This document shows, piece after piece, positions 43,308 through 51,459 of a DNA stretch of 64,000 nucleotides. Location of the stretch: positions 434,001 to 498,000 of the forward strand of contig JBMOOG010000001.1 of NCBI GenBank assembly GCA_049324535.1. The letters run 5' to 3'. Origin of the DNA: JBMOOG01 sp049324535. GTDB lineage: Bacteria; Pseudomonadota; Alphaproteobacteria; Rhodobacterales; Rhodobacteraceae. The position numbers and the translations under genes were made by a program. Position 1 is the stretch's first letter; each line of letters opens with the position of its first letter. A model generated the notes under the pieces. That model did no database searches and had not been told where the DNA came from. It saw only the letters and a program-made list of their open reading frames with translations.

Positions 43308-43741
43308 GCCAGTTCAACGTCTCGATGCTGCTCACGGCCGACGCCAGCCAGGCCCGGCGCGAGTTGCAGGGCGCCGGAGCCGATCTGCAGCAATTCGGCG
43401 ACAAGGCGCGCCAGGCCGGAGCGACGGCGAGCGCGGGGCTCAGACAGGCCGAGGCGCAAATCGTGAAGCTGCGTCAGGCCAACGCCGCCGTGACCGGGAA
43501 CCTCGTCGCGCAGTTCAACGACGTGGGCCAGATGCTGGCCTCCGGGCAGTCGCCGCTCCTGCTCGCCGTGCAGCAGGGCACCCAGATCAGTCAGGCGCTC
43601 GGTCCTCTGGGCGCGCGGGGTGCCGTGGCCGCGCTGGGTCAGGCCTTCGTCGGCATGCTGAACCCGGTGAACCTGGCGGTCTTCGCCGCGGTCGCGGGGC
43701 TGGGGCTCCTGGGCAATGCGCTGCGCAATCTGGTCGGAGAA
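43304..43741 (+). pseudogene. Tape-measure protein, N-terminal fragment (broken by deletion)
   Basis: About 146 codons of a tape-measure protein remain: FNVSMLLTADASQARREL, FNDVGQMLASGQSPLLLAVQQGTQI, and a hydrophobic stretch VFAAVAGLGLLGNALRNLVG. Full-length tape measures are several times longer. After codon 146 the reading frame changes character and runs out-of-family to a stop at 43993, because the DNA there belongs to another tail gene in another frame. The remnant cannot set tail length. Confidence 0.7.
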
Positions 43742-45497
43742 CCTCGCCTACGACGCCAGCCTGCGGCCGGCGCTGCCGATCCCGGCCGGGTCCGGATCGG
43801 TGGTGAAGTTCCGGATGAAGCCCACGCCCCCCGCCGACGGCCGTCCGACCGTGGATTACGGCGCCGTCCTCACCCTGGTGTCGACGCCGCCGCCCGCCGG
43901 TTCCATCCGCCCGCCCCTGGCCGTCGCGGACAAGACGCCGGTGCTGAACGTCGCCACGCTGAACCTCGGGCAATTGCCGAACCTGTCGTCTAAGGGTCTG
44001 GGCCTGCCGACCTTCGCGGCCATGATCGACCTCTTGCAGGGCACCTACACTTACCAGAACATCAAGGGCACGACCTGCCGCAACATCGTCGCCCCGAACG
44101 GAACAGGATCGTCGGTCTACTCCGGCACCTATGGCGAGCACTGGACGCAGGCGCTCCTGGGTCTCTGCTACGACGCCTGGACACCCGCCGAGAAGCAGCA
44201 GATCGCCATCCGCATGGCGGTCTTCGCGCTCGACATCGCTGGACGCGCCTATGAAGGCGCCGTCTGGAATATCGACACCCGCAAGTGGTGCTGGACCACG
44301 GTCGCCGCCGTCGCCGAGCTCTTCGACAGCCAGTATCTGCGCGATGCGGCCGTTCTGGTGGCGCAGGGCCAGAACTACACCGTCGATCCGACACCGGTTG
44401 GAGAGAGCATCTACGGCGACATCCGCCAGATGACCTTCCTGACCCAGGCCGAGATCGACTATTCGCTGACGATCCCCGAGCCCGCCTATCACTTCGACCA
44501 GGCCATGCTGGGCTGGCCTGTGTGGCGGTTCGAGACCGGCAAGGTCGGCAACACGCTGGGTTACGTCACCACGCTGCCCGCCTCGTCGCAGGGAAGCTAC
44601 GACAAGGCGTCGGTCTATCAGCACATCGGCGTCAAGAGTGTAGTACCAGCCTGCCTTCTGGCCCATTTCCTGCCCGCGATGAAGGCGCTTCACGGCCCCC
44701 ATCGCGGGGCCGTGCTGGCCTATGCCGACCGCTACATGGGCTGGTGGCTCCGGGGCGACTATGTCTACCCGGCCGGCCGCAACGACCGCCCGCCGACCTC
44801 GAACTCGGTTCCCGCGTGGGTCTCGGCGGCCTGGGCACGTGACCGTGGCGCGACCGAACTCTGGGTGCCGCCGGGTTCCGGCGTGACCAATCCGCTCTCG
44901 CTGACCAATCCGCCCTACGACGGATACGTCTACGACGGGCGCGGGCACGGCCCGAACCGTGCGACCACGCCGGTTTCCATCCCGGTCTCGAGCCTCGCCT
45001 CGACGGGTCAGGAGGTGCAGTACCGCCTGGCCTCGCCCGGCTACACGACGCCGTGGTCGAGCGTGACGGTCGGGATCACCGGCGGCTGGTCTGGGGCCGT
45101 CAGTCTGGCACCCGCGCACTGGGGCCACTGGTACACGATCGAGGCACGGATCGGCACCGACGACGGCACCAGGATCGCGGCGCCGAACACGGTGGGTGCG
45201 GGCACGGTGGTCATGATCCTCGGCCAGTCCGAGCTCGAATATCTGATCCAGCGGTCCTCGTTCTACCGCCAGCTCGCCACCAACCCGGCGTTGCTCGCTG
45301 AGAACATCACCGTGCAGGGCGACACCCAGGGCGACAACAGCCCGGCGAACGCCTGGGATATCCGGCGGGTGACGACGACCTCGGCCGCCACCGAGAACCC
45401 GGCGATCGTGGCGCTCGCAAACATGCTGCACACGAACCTGCCGCCCCAGAAGTGGCTCATCGTCGATGCTCTGACCCCCGATAACTCGTCCATCTGA
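43740..45497 (+). pseudogene. Tail-fibre-like protein fragment (both ends missing)
   Basis: About 585 codons are open from the junction to the IS edge. The N-terminal part is cut by the deletion. Residues about 130-380 form an alpha-helical region (TYGEHWTQALLGLCYDAW, GRAYEGAVWN) of the kind seen in polysaccharide-lyase-like helical barrels. The last 100 residues (TVVMILGQSELEYLIQ) resemble the start of an SGNH-hydrolase/esterase domain, cut short. The TGA at 45495-45497 is formed by the IS border. The gene was probably a receptor-binding or tip protein; the enzyme assignments are tentative. Confidence 0.5.
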
Positions 45498-45529
45498 TGC
45501 TAGAGTCCGGCCCAATGAGAGGACCGGAC

Positions 45530-45796
45530 ATGAAGAGATCGAAGTTCACCGAGGAACAGATCATCGGGATGCTGAAGGAGCAGGAGGCCGGCGCGAAGAC
45601 GGCGGATGTCTGCCGCAAGCACGGCATCTCGGCAGCGACCTTTTACAAGTTCAAGGCGAAGTTCGGCGGCATGGAGGTGTCGGACGCCCGTCGCCTGAAG
45701 GCTCTTGAAGACGAGAACGCCCGGCTGAAGAAGCTCTTGGCCGAGCAGATGCTGGACAACGCGATCCTGAAGGATGTCGCCGCAAAAAAATGGTGA
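45530..45796 (+). CDS. IS3-family transposase OrfA
   Basis: The 88-residue protein has an HTH (KFTEEQIIGMLKEQEAG, then VCRKHGISAATFYKFKAKF) and a leucine-zipper-like helix (LKALEDENARLKKLLAEQML). It binds the IS ends. Reading frame slippage near its end yields the OrfAB transposase. Confidence 0.92.
   Translation: MKRSKFTEEQIIGMLKEQEAGAKTADVCRKHGISAATFYKFKAKFGGMEVSDARRLKALEDENARLKKLLAEQMLDNAILKDVAAKKW
45784..45790 (+). promoter_or_regulatory. A7 frameshift site of the IS3 element
   Basis: Seven consecutive A residues, in frame A-AAA-AAA at the end of orfA, allow the -1 shift into orfB, as usual for IS3 elements. Confidence 0.85.
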
Positions 45797-46629
45797 CGCC
45801 CGACGCGAAGCGGAAGGCGGTGGTTCATGCCTGCGAGGTGCATGGGGTGAGCCAGCGTCGGGCGTGCCAGGCTCTGAGGATCGACCGTTCAACGGTTCGC
45901 TACACCAGCACCCGTCCGGACGATGCTCCGTTGCGCGAGGCGATGAAGGCCGTGGCGGCGGAGCGCCGGCGGTTCGGCTATCGAAGGATCCACGTCATGC
46001 TGGACCGGCAGGGCATCGTGATGAACCAGAAGAAGCTGCGGCGCCTCTACCGGGAAGAGAAGCTGCAGGTGCGCCGTCGCGGCGGCCGGAAACGGGCGCT
46101 GGGCACACGAAGGCCCATGCTCGTTCCCGATCGCACCAACGCCCGCTGGAGCCTGGACTTCGTCTCCGACACCTTCACCGACGGCCGTCGCTTCCGGGTG
46201 CTGGCCGTCGTCGACGACTACACGCGGGAGTGCCTGGCACTCGTCGCAGACACCTCGCTATCGGGCCTGCGTGTCGTGCGTGAGCTCGACGCCATCATCC
46301 GCTGGCGCGGCCGGCCCGCCACGATCGTCTCCGACAACGGCACCGAGCTGACCTCGATGGCAGTGCTGCGGTGGTGCCAGCAGACCGGCGTCGAATGGCA
46401 CTACATCGCGCCGGGCAAGCCGACACAAAACGCCTTCGTCGAGAGCTTCAACGGGCGCTTCAGGGACGAGTGCCTCAATGACACGCTGTTCTCGACGCTA
46501 CACGAGGCCCGCAGTGCCATCACCGCATGGAAGGAGGACTACAACCATCACCGACCACACTCGGCACTCGGCAACATGTCGCCGGCCGAGTTCGCAATGA
46601 AATCCACGCTGGAAAAACAGGCCGCATGA
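45790..46629 (+). CDS. IS3-family transposase OrfB (DDE catalytic part)
   Basis: The 279-residue protein has an HTH_21-like N-terminus and an integrase core. Catalytic residues are in RWSLDFVSDTF (Asp), TIVSDNGTEL (Asp) and NAFVESFNGRFRDECLN (Glu), with the IS3-typical tail NHHRPHSALGNMSPAEF. It is intact. It is translated mainly as an OrfAB fusion, or from its own ATG at 45790. Confidence 0.93.
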   Translation: MVTPDAKRKAVVHACEVHGVSQRRACQALRIDRSTVRYTSTRPDDAPLREAMKAVAAERRRFGYRRIHVMLDRQGIVMNQKKLRRLYREEKLQVRRRGGRKRALGTRRPMLVPDRTNARWSLDFVSDTFTDGRRFRVLAVVDDYTRECLALVADTSLSGLRVVRELDAIIRWRGRPATIVSDNGTELTSMAVLRWCQQTGVEWHYIAPGKPTQNAFVESFNGRFRDECLNDTLFSTLHEARSAITAWKEDYNHHRPHSALGNMSPAEFAMKSTLEKQAA

Positions 46630-46763
46630 GGCCAGAAACGAAACCCAGGACTCTCCCCCAAGCCGGAGGAGATTAGGGTCTCAGGTCAGGGGTCAGAGCA
46701 GACCCAGGCCGGCCGCGCAGAGGGTGGCGATGGTGGAGCGGTGGACGCCCCTTCGGGACGCCC

Positions 46764-47060
46764 CTATTCGGGACGTTCGTGGGCGCGGGTCCGCTTCCCC
46801 GGACTGCCGGAGGGGCCGATCCCGGTCGGCTGCAAGGCGTCGAGCCGCGCCTTCAGCGCCTCGTTCTCTTCGCGCGCCTTGACGGCCATGGCCTTGACGG
46901 CCTCGAACTCCTCGCGGGTCACGAAGTCGCGGTCGGCCATCCAGCGGTCGATCCAGCCCTTCATGGCGGTCTCGGCCTCGGTCCGCGCGCCCTGGGCCAC
47001 GCCCATCGCGTTGGTCATCAGCTTGGACAGATCGTCGAACAGCTTGTTCGGTCCGGTCAT
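46764..47060 (-). CDS. UbiK-like accessory factor (BMFP/YqiC family)
   Basis: The 98-residue helical protein begins MTGPNKLFDDLSKLMTNAMGVAQGAR and has the conserved FVTREEFEAVKAMAVKAREENEALKARL coiled coil, which is the membrane-fusogenic/UbiK family. UbiK assists ubiquinone biosynthesis complexes. It is divergent from lgt. It marks the resumption of chromosomal sequence right of the IS. Confidence 0.85.
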   Translation of the reverse strand: MTGPNKLFDDLSKLMTNAMGVAQGARTEAETAMKGWIDRWMADRDFVTREEFEAVKAMAVKAREENEALKARLDALQPTGIGPSGSPGKRTRAHERPE

Positions 47061-47166
47061 GGCGGGCCTCCTGGCGGTGTGCCCCCTATATGCGGGTCGG
47101 GCGCGCAAAGCTCAAGGTTGACTTCGCCGCACGGCTTGGGTCTGTCAGGCTTCCAAGGAGCAAGCC

Positions 47167-48048
47167 ATGCACGCCGTCATCCCGTTTCCCGACATCTCGC
47201 CCGATGTGTTCCGGATCCACCTGGGTGGCGCCGAATTCGCCCTGCGCTGGTATGCGCTGGCTTATCTGGCGGGTCTGCTGATCGGCTGGCGGGTCATCGT
47301 CGCCCTGATGCGCCGGCCCGGACTCTGGCCGGGTGGCCGCGCCCCGATGGAGCCGGGTCGGGTCGAGGACCTGCTGACCGCGATCGTGCTCGGCGTCGTC
47401 CTCGGCGGCCGGCTCGGCTATGTGCTGTTCTACAAGCCCGGCTACTACCTTGCGCATCCGCTCGACATCGTCCGGGTGTGGGAGGGCGGCATGTCCTTTC
47501 ACGGCGGCTTCCTCGGCGTGCTGGTCGCTGGGCTCTGGTTCTGCCGCCGCAACGGCATCGCGGCCCTGCCGGTGTCGGACGCCATGGCGCTGGTCGCCCC
47601 CATCGGGCTCTTCCTTGGCCGGGTGGCGAACTTCATCAACGCCGAGCTCTGGGGTCGTCCCTCGACGCTGCCCTGGGCGGTGATCTTTCCGGGCGAGGCC
47701 GCCCAGGACTGTCCGGGACTTATCCCCGGCACCTGCGCCCGCCACCCGAGCCAGCTCTACGAGGCGGGGCTCGAGGGGCTCGTGCTGGGGCTCGTCCTGT
47801 GGCTGCTGGTCCGCCGGGGCGCGCTTGGCCGTCCGGGGCTGATCACCGGGGTGTTCCTCATCGGCTACGGGCTTTCGCGCTTCCTGGTCGAGTTCGTCCG
47901 GCAGGCGGACGCGCAGTTCATCACGCCGGACAATCCGCTTGGGCATGTGATCGGGTCGGGCGCCGTCGGACTGTCCATGGGACAGCTCCTGTCGCTGCCG
48001 ATGATCGCGGTCGGTCTGTGGTTCGCGCTGCGGGCGCGCCGGGCGTGA
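47167..48048 (+). CDS. lgt: Prolipoprotein diacylglyceryl transferase
   Basis: This 293-residue integral membrane enzyme moves diacylglycerol from phosphatidylglycerol to the lipobox Cys of prolipoproteins. Seven hydrophobic helices are evident. The motifs are SFHGGFLGV, the Lgt signature GRVANFINAELWGRP (with the essential Arg and Asn), and RHPSQLYEAGLEG. The stop overlaps the GTG start of the methyltransferase gene. Confidence 0.95.
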   Translation: MHAVIPFPDISPDVFRIHLGGAEFALRWYALAYLAGLLIGWRVIVALMRRPGLWPGGRAPMEPGRVEDLLTAIVLGVVLGGRLGYVLFYKPGYYLAHPLDIVRVWEGGMSFHGGFLGVLVAGLWFCRRNGIAALPVSDAMALVAPIGLFLGRVANFINAELWGRPSTLPWAVIFPGEAAQDCPGLIPGTCARHPSQLYEAGLEGLVLGLVLWLLVRRGALGRPGLITGVFLIGYGLSRFLVEFVRQADAQFITPDNPLGHVIGSGAVGLSMGQLLSLPMIAVGLWFALRARRA

Positions 48049-49109
48049 GTGCGCTGCGCGAGAGGCTGATCGCGCGCATCGCCGCCACGGGGCCGATGAC
48101 GCTTGCCGATTACATGGCGGCGTGCCTGACCGACCCCGACCACGGCTACTACGCCACCCGCGACCCGTTCGGGCGGGCGGGGGATTTCATCACGGCGCCC
48201 GAGATCAGCCAGATGTTCGGAGAGATGATCGGGCTCTTTCTCGCGCAGGTCTGGATCGACCAGGGGCGGCCGGAGCGCTTTGCGCTGGCCGAGCTTGGCC
48301 CCGGCCGCGGCACGCTGATGGCCGACGCGCTGCGGGCCCTGCGCGCCGTTCCGGGGGCGCGGGAAGCGGCCGAGGTGCATTTCGTCGAGACCTCGCCCAC
48401 GCTTCGGCGGCTTCAGGCCGAGCGGGTGCCGGATGCGCACTGGCATGACCGCGTCGCGGATCTGCCGGCGCTGCCGCTCTGGCTGATGGCCAACGAGTTC
48501 TTCGACGCGCTGCCCGTCCGCCAGTTCCGCCGCGAGGACGGCGGCTGGTCGGAAACCGTCGTCGGGCTGCGTGGGGGCGGTCTGGCGCTGGGGTTCGGAC
48601 CGGTCTCGCGGCTGGCGGCGCTGGACGATCGGCTGGCCGATACCCGACCGGGCGACATCGTCGAGATCTGCCCCGCCCTGCCCGGGATCGCCGCGGAGAT
48701 CGGGGGGCGCATCGCGCAGCGGGGCGGGGTGGCTCTGGTCATCGACTACGGCGGCTGGCACAGCCGCGGCGATACCCTCCAGGCGCTGAGGGATCATCGC
48801 CCCGTCGATCCCCTGGCCGATCCCGGTGCGGCGGATCTGACCGCCCATGTCGATTTCGAGGCGCTCGCACTGGCCTTCACGCGCGGGGGGGCGCGCCCGA
48901 CCGGGATGACACCCCAGGGCGTCTTCCTCGAACGGCTGGGGATCGCGGCGCGAGCCGAACGTCTGGCGGCAGGGCTGTCCGGTCCGGCGCTGGCGTCGCA
49001 CAGGGCCGCGCATCGCCGCTTGACCCATCCGGCCGAAATGGGAACCTTGTTCAAGGCGCTGGCCTGCACGCCGCAGGGTGCGGCCGCGCCGCCCGGACTG
49101 GACCCCTGA
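48045..49109 (+). CDS. SAM-dependent methyltransferase (NDUFAF7/MidA family)
   Basis: The 354-residue protein starts at GTG 48045 inside the lgt stop. Motifs: YMAACLTDPDHGYYATRDPFGRAGDFITAPEISQ-type N-terminus, the SAM-binding LAELGPGRGTL at about residue 82, and VEICP and VIDYGG strands. The family methylates an Arg of a complex I subunit in mitochondria; bacterial members are conserved in alphaproteobacteria beside lgt. It overlaps pgeF by one base. Confidence 0.88.
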   Translation: MSALRERLIARIAATGPMTLADYMAACLTDPDHGYYATRDPFGRAGDFITAPEISQMFGEMIGLFLAQVWIDQGRPERFALAELGPGRGTLMADALRALRAVPGAREAAEVHFVETSPTLRRLQAERVPDAHWHDRVADLPALPLWLMANEFFDALPVRQFRREDGGWSETVVGLRGGGLALGFGPVSRLAALDDRLADTRPGDIVEICPALPGIAAEIGGRIAQRGGVALVIDYGGWHSRGDTLQALRDHRPVDPLADPGAADLTAHVDFEALALAFTRGGARPTGMTPQGVFLERLGIAARAERLAAGLSGPALASHRAAHRRLTHPAEMGTLFKALACTPQGAAAPPGLDP

Positions 49110-49870
49110 TGCCCACCACGCTGGAAATCCTGACCCATCCCGCGCTCGCCGCGCACCGGCACGGGTTCTTCACGCGCAAGGGCGGCGCGTCCTCGGGGAT
49201 CTTTGCCGGTTTGAACTGCGGGCGCGGCTCGTCGGATCAGGCCGAGGCCGTCGCGGTCAACCGGGCCCGCGTGGCCGAGGCCATGGGGGTCGCGCCCGAG
49301 GATCTGGCCGGCGTCCATCAGATTCACTCGCCCGATGTGGCGATCCTGACCGCCGTGCCTGCGGTGCCGCCGAGGGCGGATGCGCTGGTCACGGCCACGC
49401 CGGGGCTGGTGCTGACCGTCCTGACCGCCGATTGCCAGCCGGTGCTTCTGGCCGACAGCGTGGCCGGGGTGGTCGGCGCCGCGCATGCGGGCTGGCGCGG
49501 TTCGCTGGGCGGCGTGCTCGAGGCGACGCTGGACGCGATGGAGACCCTGGGCGCCGAGCGCGCGCGCATCCGCGCGGTGATCGGCCCGACGATCAGCCAG
49601 CGCGCCTATGAGGTCGGCCCCGAGTTCCTCGACGACTTCCTCGCCGAGGATCCGCAGAATGCCCGCTTCTTCGCCAATGGCGAAAACGGGCGCTACCGGT
49701 TCGACCTGCCGGGTTTCAGCCTGGCGCGGTTGCGCGATGCCGGCGTCGCCGAGGCGGTCTGGACGGGCCATTGCACCTATTCCGACCCGACCCGCTTCTA
49801 TTCCTATCGCCGCAGCCTGCACCAGCGCGAGGCCGATTATGGCCGGCTGATCGCGGCGATCCGGGCTTGA
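49109..49870 (+). CDS. pgeF: Peptidoglycan editing factor / multicopper polyphenol oxidase-like
   Basis: This 253-residue protein of the YfiH/laccase-domain family has the N-terminal HGFFTRKGGASSGIFAGLN, and metal-site residues in VHQIHS (His), LTADCQPVLL (Cys) and AAHAGWRGS (His). PgeF removes wrongly incorporated residues from peptidoglycan precursors. It is last in the lgt-methyltransferase-pgeF operon. Confidence 0.92.
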   Translation: MPTTLEILTHPALAAHRHGFFTRKGGASSGIFAGLNCGRGSSDQAEAVAVNRARVAEAMGVAPEDLAGVHQIHSPDVAILTAVPAVPPRADALVTATPGLVLTVLTADCQPVLLADSVAGVVGAAHAGWRGSLGGVLEATLDAMETLGAERARIRAVIGPTISQRAYEVGPEFLDDFLAEDPQNARFFANGENGRYRFDLPGFSLARLRDAGVAEAVWTGHCTYSDPTRFYSYRRSLHQREADYGRLIAAIRA

Positions 49871-49961
49871 TCGCGATTCGGCAACAAAGACGGCTGAGAC
49901 CCGTCACTGGCCAGAAATTTGCCGCATTCGAGCGGGCATCCGAGATTGTCAAAAGTAAATA

Positions 49962-49975
49962 TTGATAAATATCAA
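49962..49975. promoter_or_regulatory. FNR/FnrL box
   Basis: TTGAT-AAAT-ATCAA is a perfect match to the FNR consensus and is embedded in a longer dyad TATTGATA-AA-TATCAATA (49960-49977). It lies in a markedly AT-rich island after pgeF. It faces only one rightward gene, the small ORF at 50139, so that gene or an untranslated RNA is the likely target under low oxygen. Confidence 0.75.
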
Positions 49976-50138
49976 TAACTTGCAATCATGCCCGCGGCAT
50001 TGTTGCGCGATGGAAAACGAATCCCGACTGGCGTTTCTGCCCTAGAGACGCCGCAATGGCCCGTCACAGTGTTCTCATGAGGCCGAAACGGCCCGACCCA
50101 GGCGCCGATCGCCGGGCAACGAGGCACAGGAGCAGACC

Positions 50139-50297
50139 ATGAAACCGCAACGCCGCTGGATGAAATCGGTTCTCGAACAGAGCCGCAAGCCGCTTCCCGC
50201 CTTCCCCTGGGCGCGTGGTGTCCGGCGCACGGCAACCCCGGCACGCCCCTCTGCCCCTGTCCCTCCGGCGGCCGCTCCGATCGCCCTGCGCGCCTGA
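50139..50297 (+). CDS. Conserved small basic protein (MKPQRRWMKSVL type)
   Basis: The 52-residue protein begins MKPQRRWMKSVLEQS and continues with FPWARGVRR and a Pro/Ala tail. Similar very short proteins with a K-x-QRRWMKS start occur widely in Rhodobacterales. The ATG has AGGAGCAG upstream. It is too short for many gene finders. It is preceded by the FNR box and followed by a hairpin terminator. Function unknown. Confidence 0.65.
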   Translation: MKPQRRWMKSVLEQSRKPLPAFPWARGVRRTATPARPSAPVPPAAAPIALRA

Positions 50298-50330
50298 CGT
50301 TCCCCGAGGCGGGCTGCACCCCCGCGCCCT

Positions 50331-50360
50331 GGCGACCGGTCTTCCCCCGGACCGGTCGCC
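50331..50360. terminator. Bidirectional hairpin between small ORF and dgkA
   Basis: GGCGACCGGTC (50331-50341) pairs perfectly over 11 bp with GACCGGTCGCC (50350-50360) around an 8-nt loop, between two convergent genes. There is no long T run, but the position and strength favour termination. Confidence 0.6.
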
Positions 50361-50367
50361 GCCTTCT

Positions 50368-50736
50368 TCAGGCCCGTTCGATCAGCACCACCAGCCAGGC
50401 AATCCCGCCGGCCAGAGCCGCCAGCGCAACGCCGGCGCTGCCGCAGTCCTTGGCCTTCTTCGCGGCCGGACTGGGACCGGGGCTGATCATGTCCACCACC
50501 TCCTCGATGGCGGTGTTGAGAAGCTCGGCGGCCAGCACCAGAAGCCCGAGCGCAAGGATCATGCCGCGCTCGCCCGGGCTGAGGTCCAGAACGAGGGCCG
50601 GCGTGGCCGAAACCAGGTTGACCAGCGTCCATTGCCGCAGCGACTTCTCGCTTGCCCAGGCCGCGCGCCAGCCGGCCAGCGACCAGCGCACCGTGTTGGC
50701 GAACCGCCGGGCCTCGGCCCGAAGCCTTTCGATCAT
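50368..50736 (-). CDS. dgkA: Diacylglycerol kinase
   Basis: This 122-residue, three-helix inner-membrane enzyme phosphorylates diacylglycerol to phosphatidic acid. The motifs are the amphipathic start with FANTVRWSLAGWRAAWASEKSLRQ, ELLNTAIEEVVD with the catalytic Glu, and AKDCGSAGVALA. ATG 50736 gives the standard length; the longer frame upstream is unrelated. Confidence 0.92.
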   Translation of the reverse strand: MIERLRAEARRFANTVRWSLAGWRAAWASEKSLRQWTLVNLVSATPALVLDLSPGERGMILALGLLVLAAELLNTAIEEVVDMISPGPSPAAKKAKDCGSAGVALAALAGGIAWLVVLIERA

Positions 50737-50833
50737 GCCTGCACTCCCCTCCCTGCGCGCCGCCGTGGCCGCGGACGCCTCGGGCAAGGCTATGACCGGG
50801 ACGGCCCCTCTGTCAGCCCCCGGCCCGCGTCCT

Positions 50834-51097
50834 TCAGGCGAGGTCGCGCAGGGTCTCGAGAATCGCGCGGTTCGCGCAGCACTCGGGCGCGGTGTCCGGG
50901 GCCGAGGGGGCTTCGGACAGGTAGCCGATGCAGGCCTGCACTCCGGCCTCGCAGTCACGGCAGCGCGCGACCATGGCCGCAAAGTCGGCGCGCGTCAGGA
51001 CGCCGCTGCGCATGGCCTCGGTGATGTTGATCCCGAGCCGTCGCGCCAGACCGCGCGTCAGCCAGAAATGAACGTCGATATCCCGCTGGAACAGCAT
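50834..51097 (-). CDS. DUF6455 family protein (second of a pair)
   Basis: The 87-residue protein has HFWLTRGLARRLGINITEAM, then Cys pairs RCRDCEAGVQACIGYL and ECCANRAILETL. The two paired-Cys segments suggest a metal or cluster site. It starts at ATG 51097, overlapping the stop of the related upstream gene, so it is translationally coupled. Conserved in Rhodobacterales, function unknown. Confidence 0.7.
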   Translation of the reverse strand: MLFQRDIDVHFWLTRGLARRLGINITEAMRSGVLTRADFAAMVARCRDCEAGVQACIGYLSEAPSAPDTAPECCANRAILETLRDLA

Positions 51098-51390
51098 CAG
51101 ACCCTCCGGATCTGCAGGGTTTCGATCAGTGGCGCGTTGGCGCAGAAGGCCGGCCGGCGCACCGGCCGCCCGGCGGCGTGCGCGGCCATCCAATCCTCGC
51201 AGGTCAGCGGCTGGCCGCAGCCGGAACAGGCGGCCAGGGCGCCGCGCCAGCCCTCGATCGAAAGATCGCCCGAGGCGATGGCGCGCTGGACATCGACCCC
51301 CAGCGCCGCCGCCATCCGGCTTGCGAGGATTGCACTTGCCCGTCTGCCCGCCACGACCCGTCCCCGTCCAGTCCCGATCCGCGGACCCAA
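51097..51390 (-). CDS. DUF6455-like protein (first of a pair)
   Basis: The up to 97-residue protein resembles the downstream gene: MAAALGVDVQRAIASGDLS, CSGCGQPLTCEDWM and FCANAPLIETL occupy the same positions as in its partner, indicating a tandem duplication. An internal ATG at 51315 would give a more typical N-terminus than the Arg/Gly-rich one at 51390. Confidence 0.6.
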   Translation of the reverse strand: MGPRIGTGRGRVVAGRRASAILASRMAAALGVDVQRAIASGDLSIEGWRGALAACSGCGQPLTCEDWMAAHAAGRPVRRPAFCANAPLIETLQIRRV

Positions 51391-51459
51391 GTCTGGCGCA
51401 GGCCCGCGCCGCCGCCATGATGCAGATCAAGCCGGGACCTGCCGGCCGTTTCCGGCGGT

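Larger units (their letters stand above)
21276..45494 (+). mobile_element. Defective Mu-like prophage (left end present, right end lost)
   Basis: The segment has Mu gene order: repressor, Ner-like, early genes, MuA-like and MuB-like transposition proteins, GemA, Mor, lysis genes, DUF3486/terminase/portal/gpF/gpG/protease. A lambda-type tail set (G/T chaperone with frameshift, tape measure) follows, as in B3/RcapMu-like siphoviruses. Two internal deletions and a truncating IS remove the major capsid, most tail genes and the right end. The left boundary is approximate: I take the TGTGTAAAG start at 21276 because Mu-like ends begin with TG and direct repeats follow. Host genes ybjN and ubiK flank the insertion. 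Confidence 0.8.
45495..46688 (+). mobile_element. IS3-family insertion sequence
   Basis: The element has overlapping orfA and orfB with a -1 frameshift site. Termini are provisional: the left starts TGATGCTAGAGTCC and the right ends GGTCTCAGGTCA, consistent with TG...CA ends but with poor inverted-repeat identity. A shorter imperfect repeat (AGAGTCC inside both ends) is also present. No target duplication is apparent around these limits, which fits an IS involved in a deletion. It removed the prophage's right side. Confidence 0.75.

Noticed and set aside
46694..46740. Short minus-strand open tail ending ATLCAAGLGLL before a stop, between the IS and ubiK-like gene
   Set aside because: It superficially resembles the end of an enzyme or membrane protein, but only about 15 codons exist and the upstream frame is not supported.
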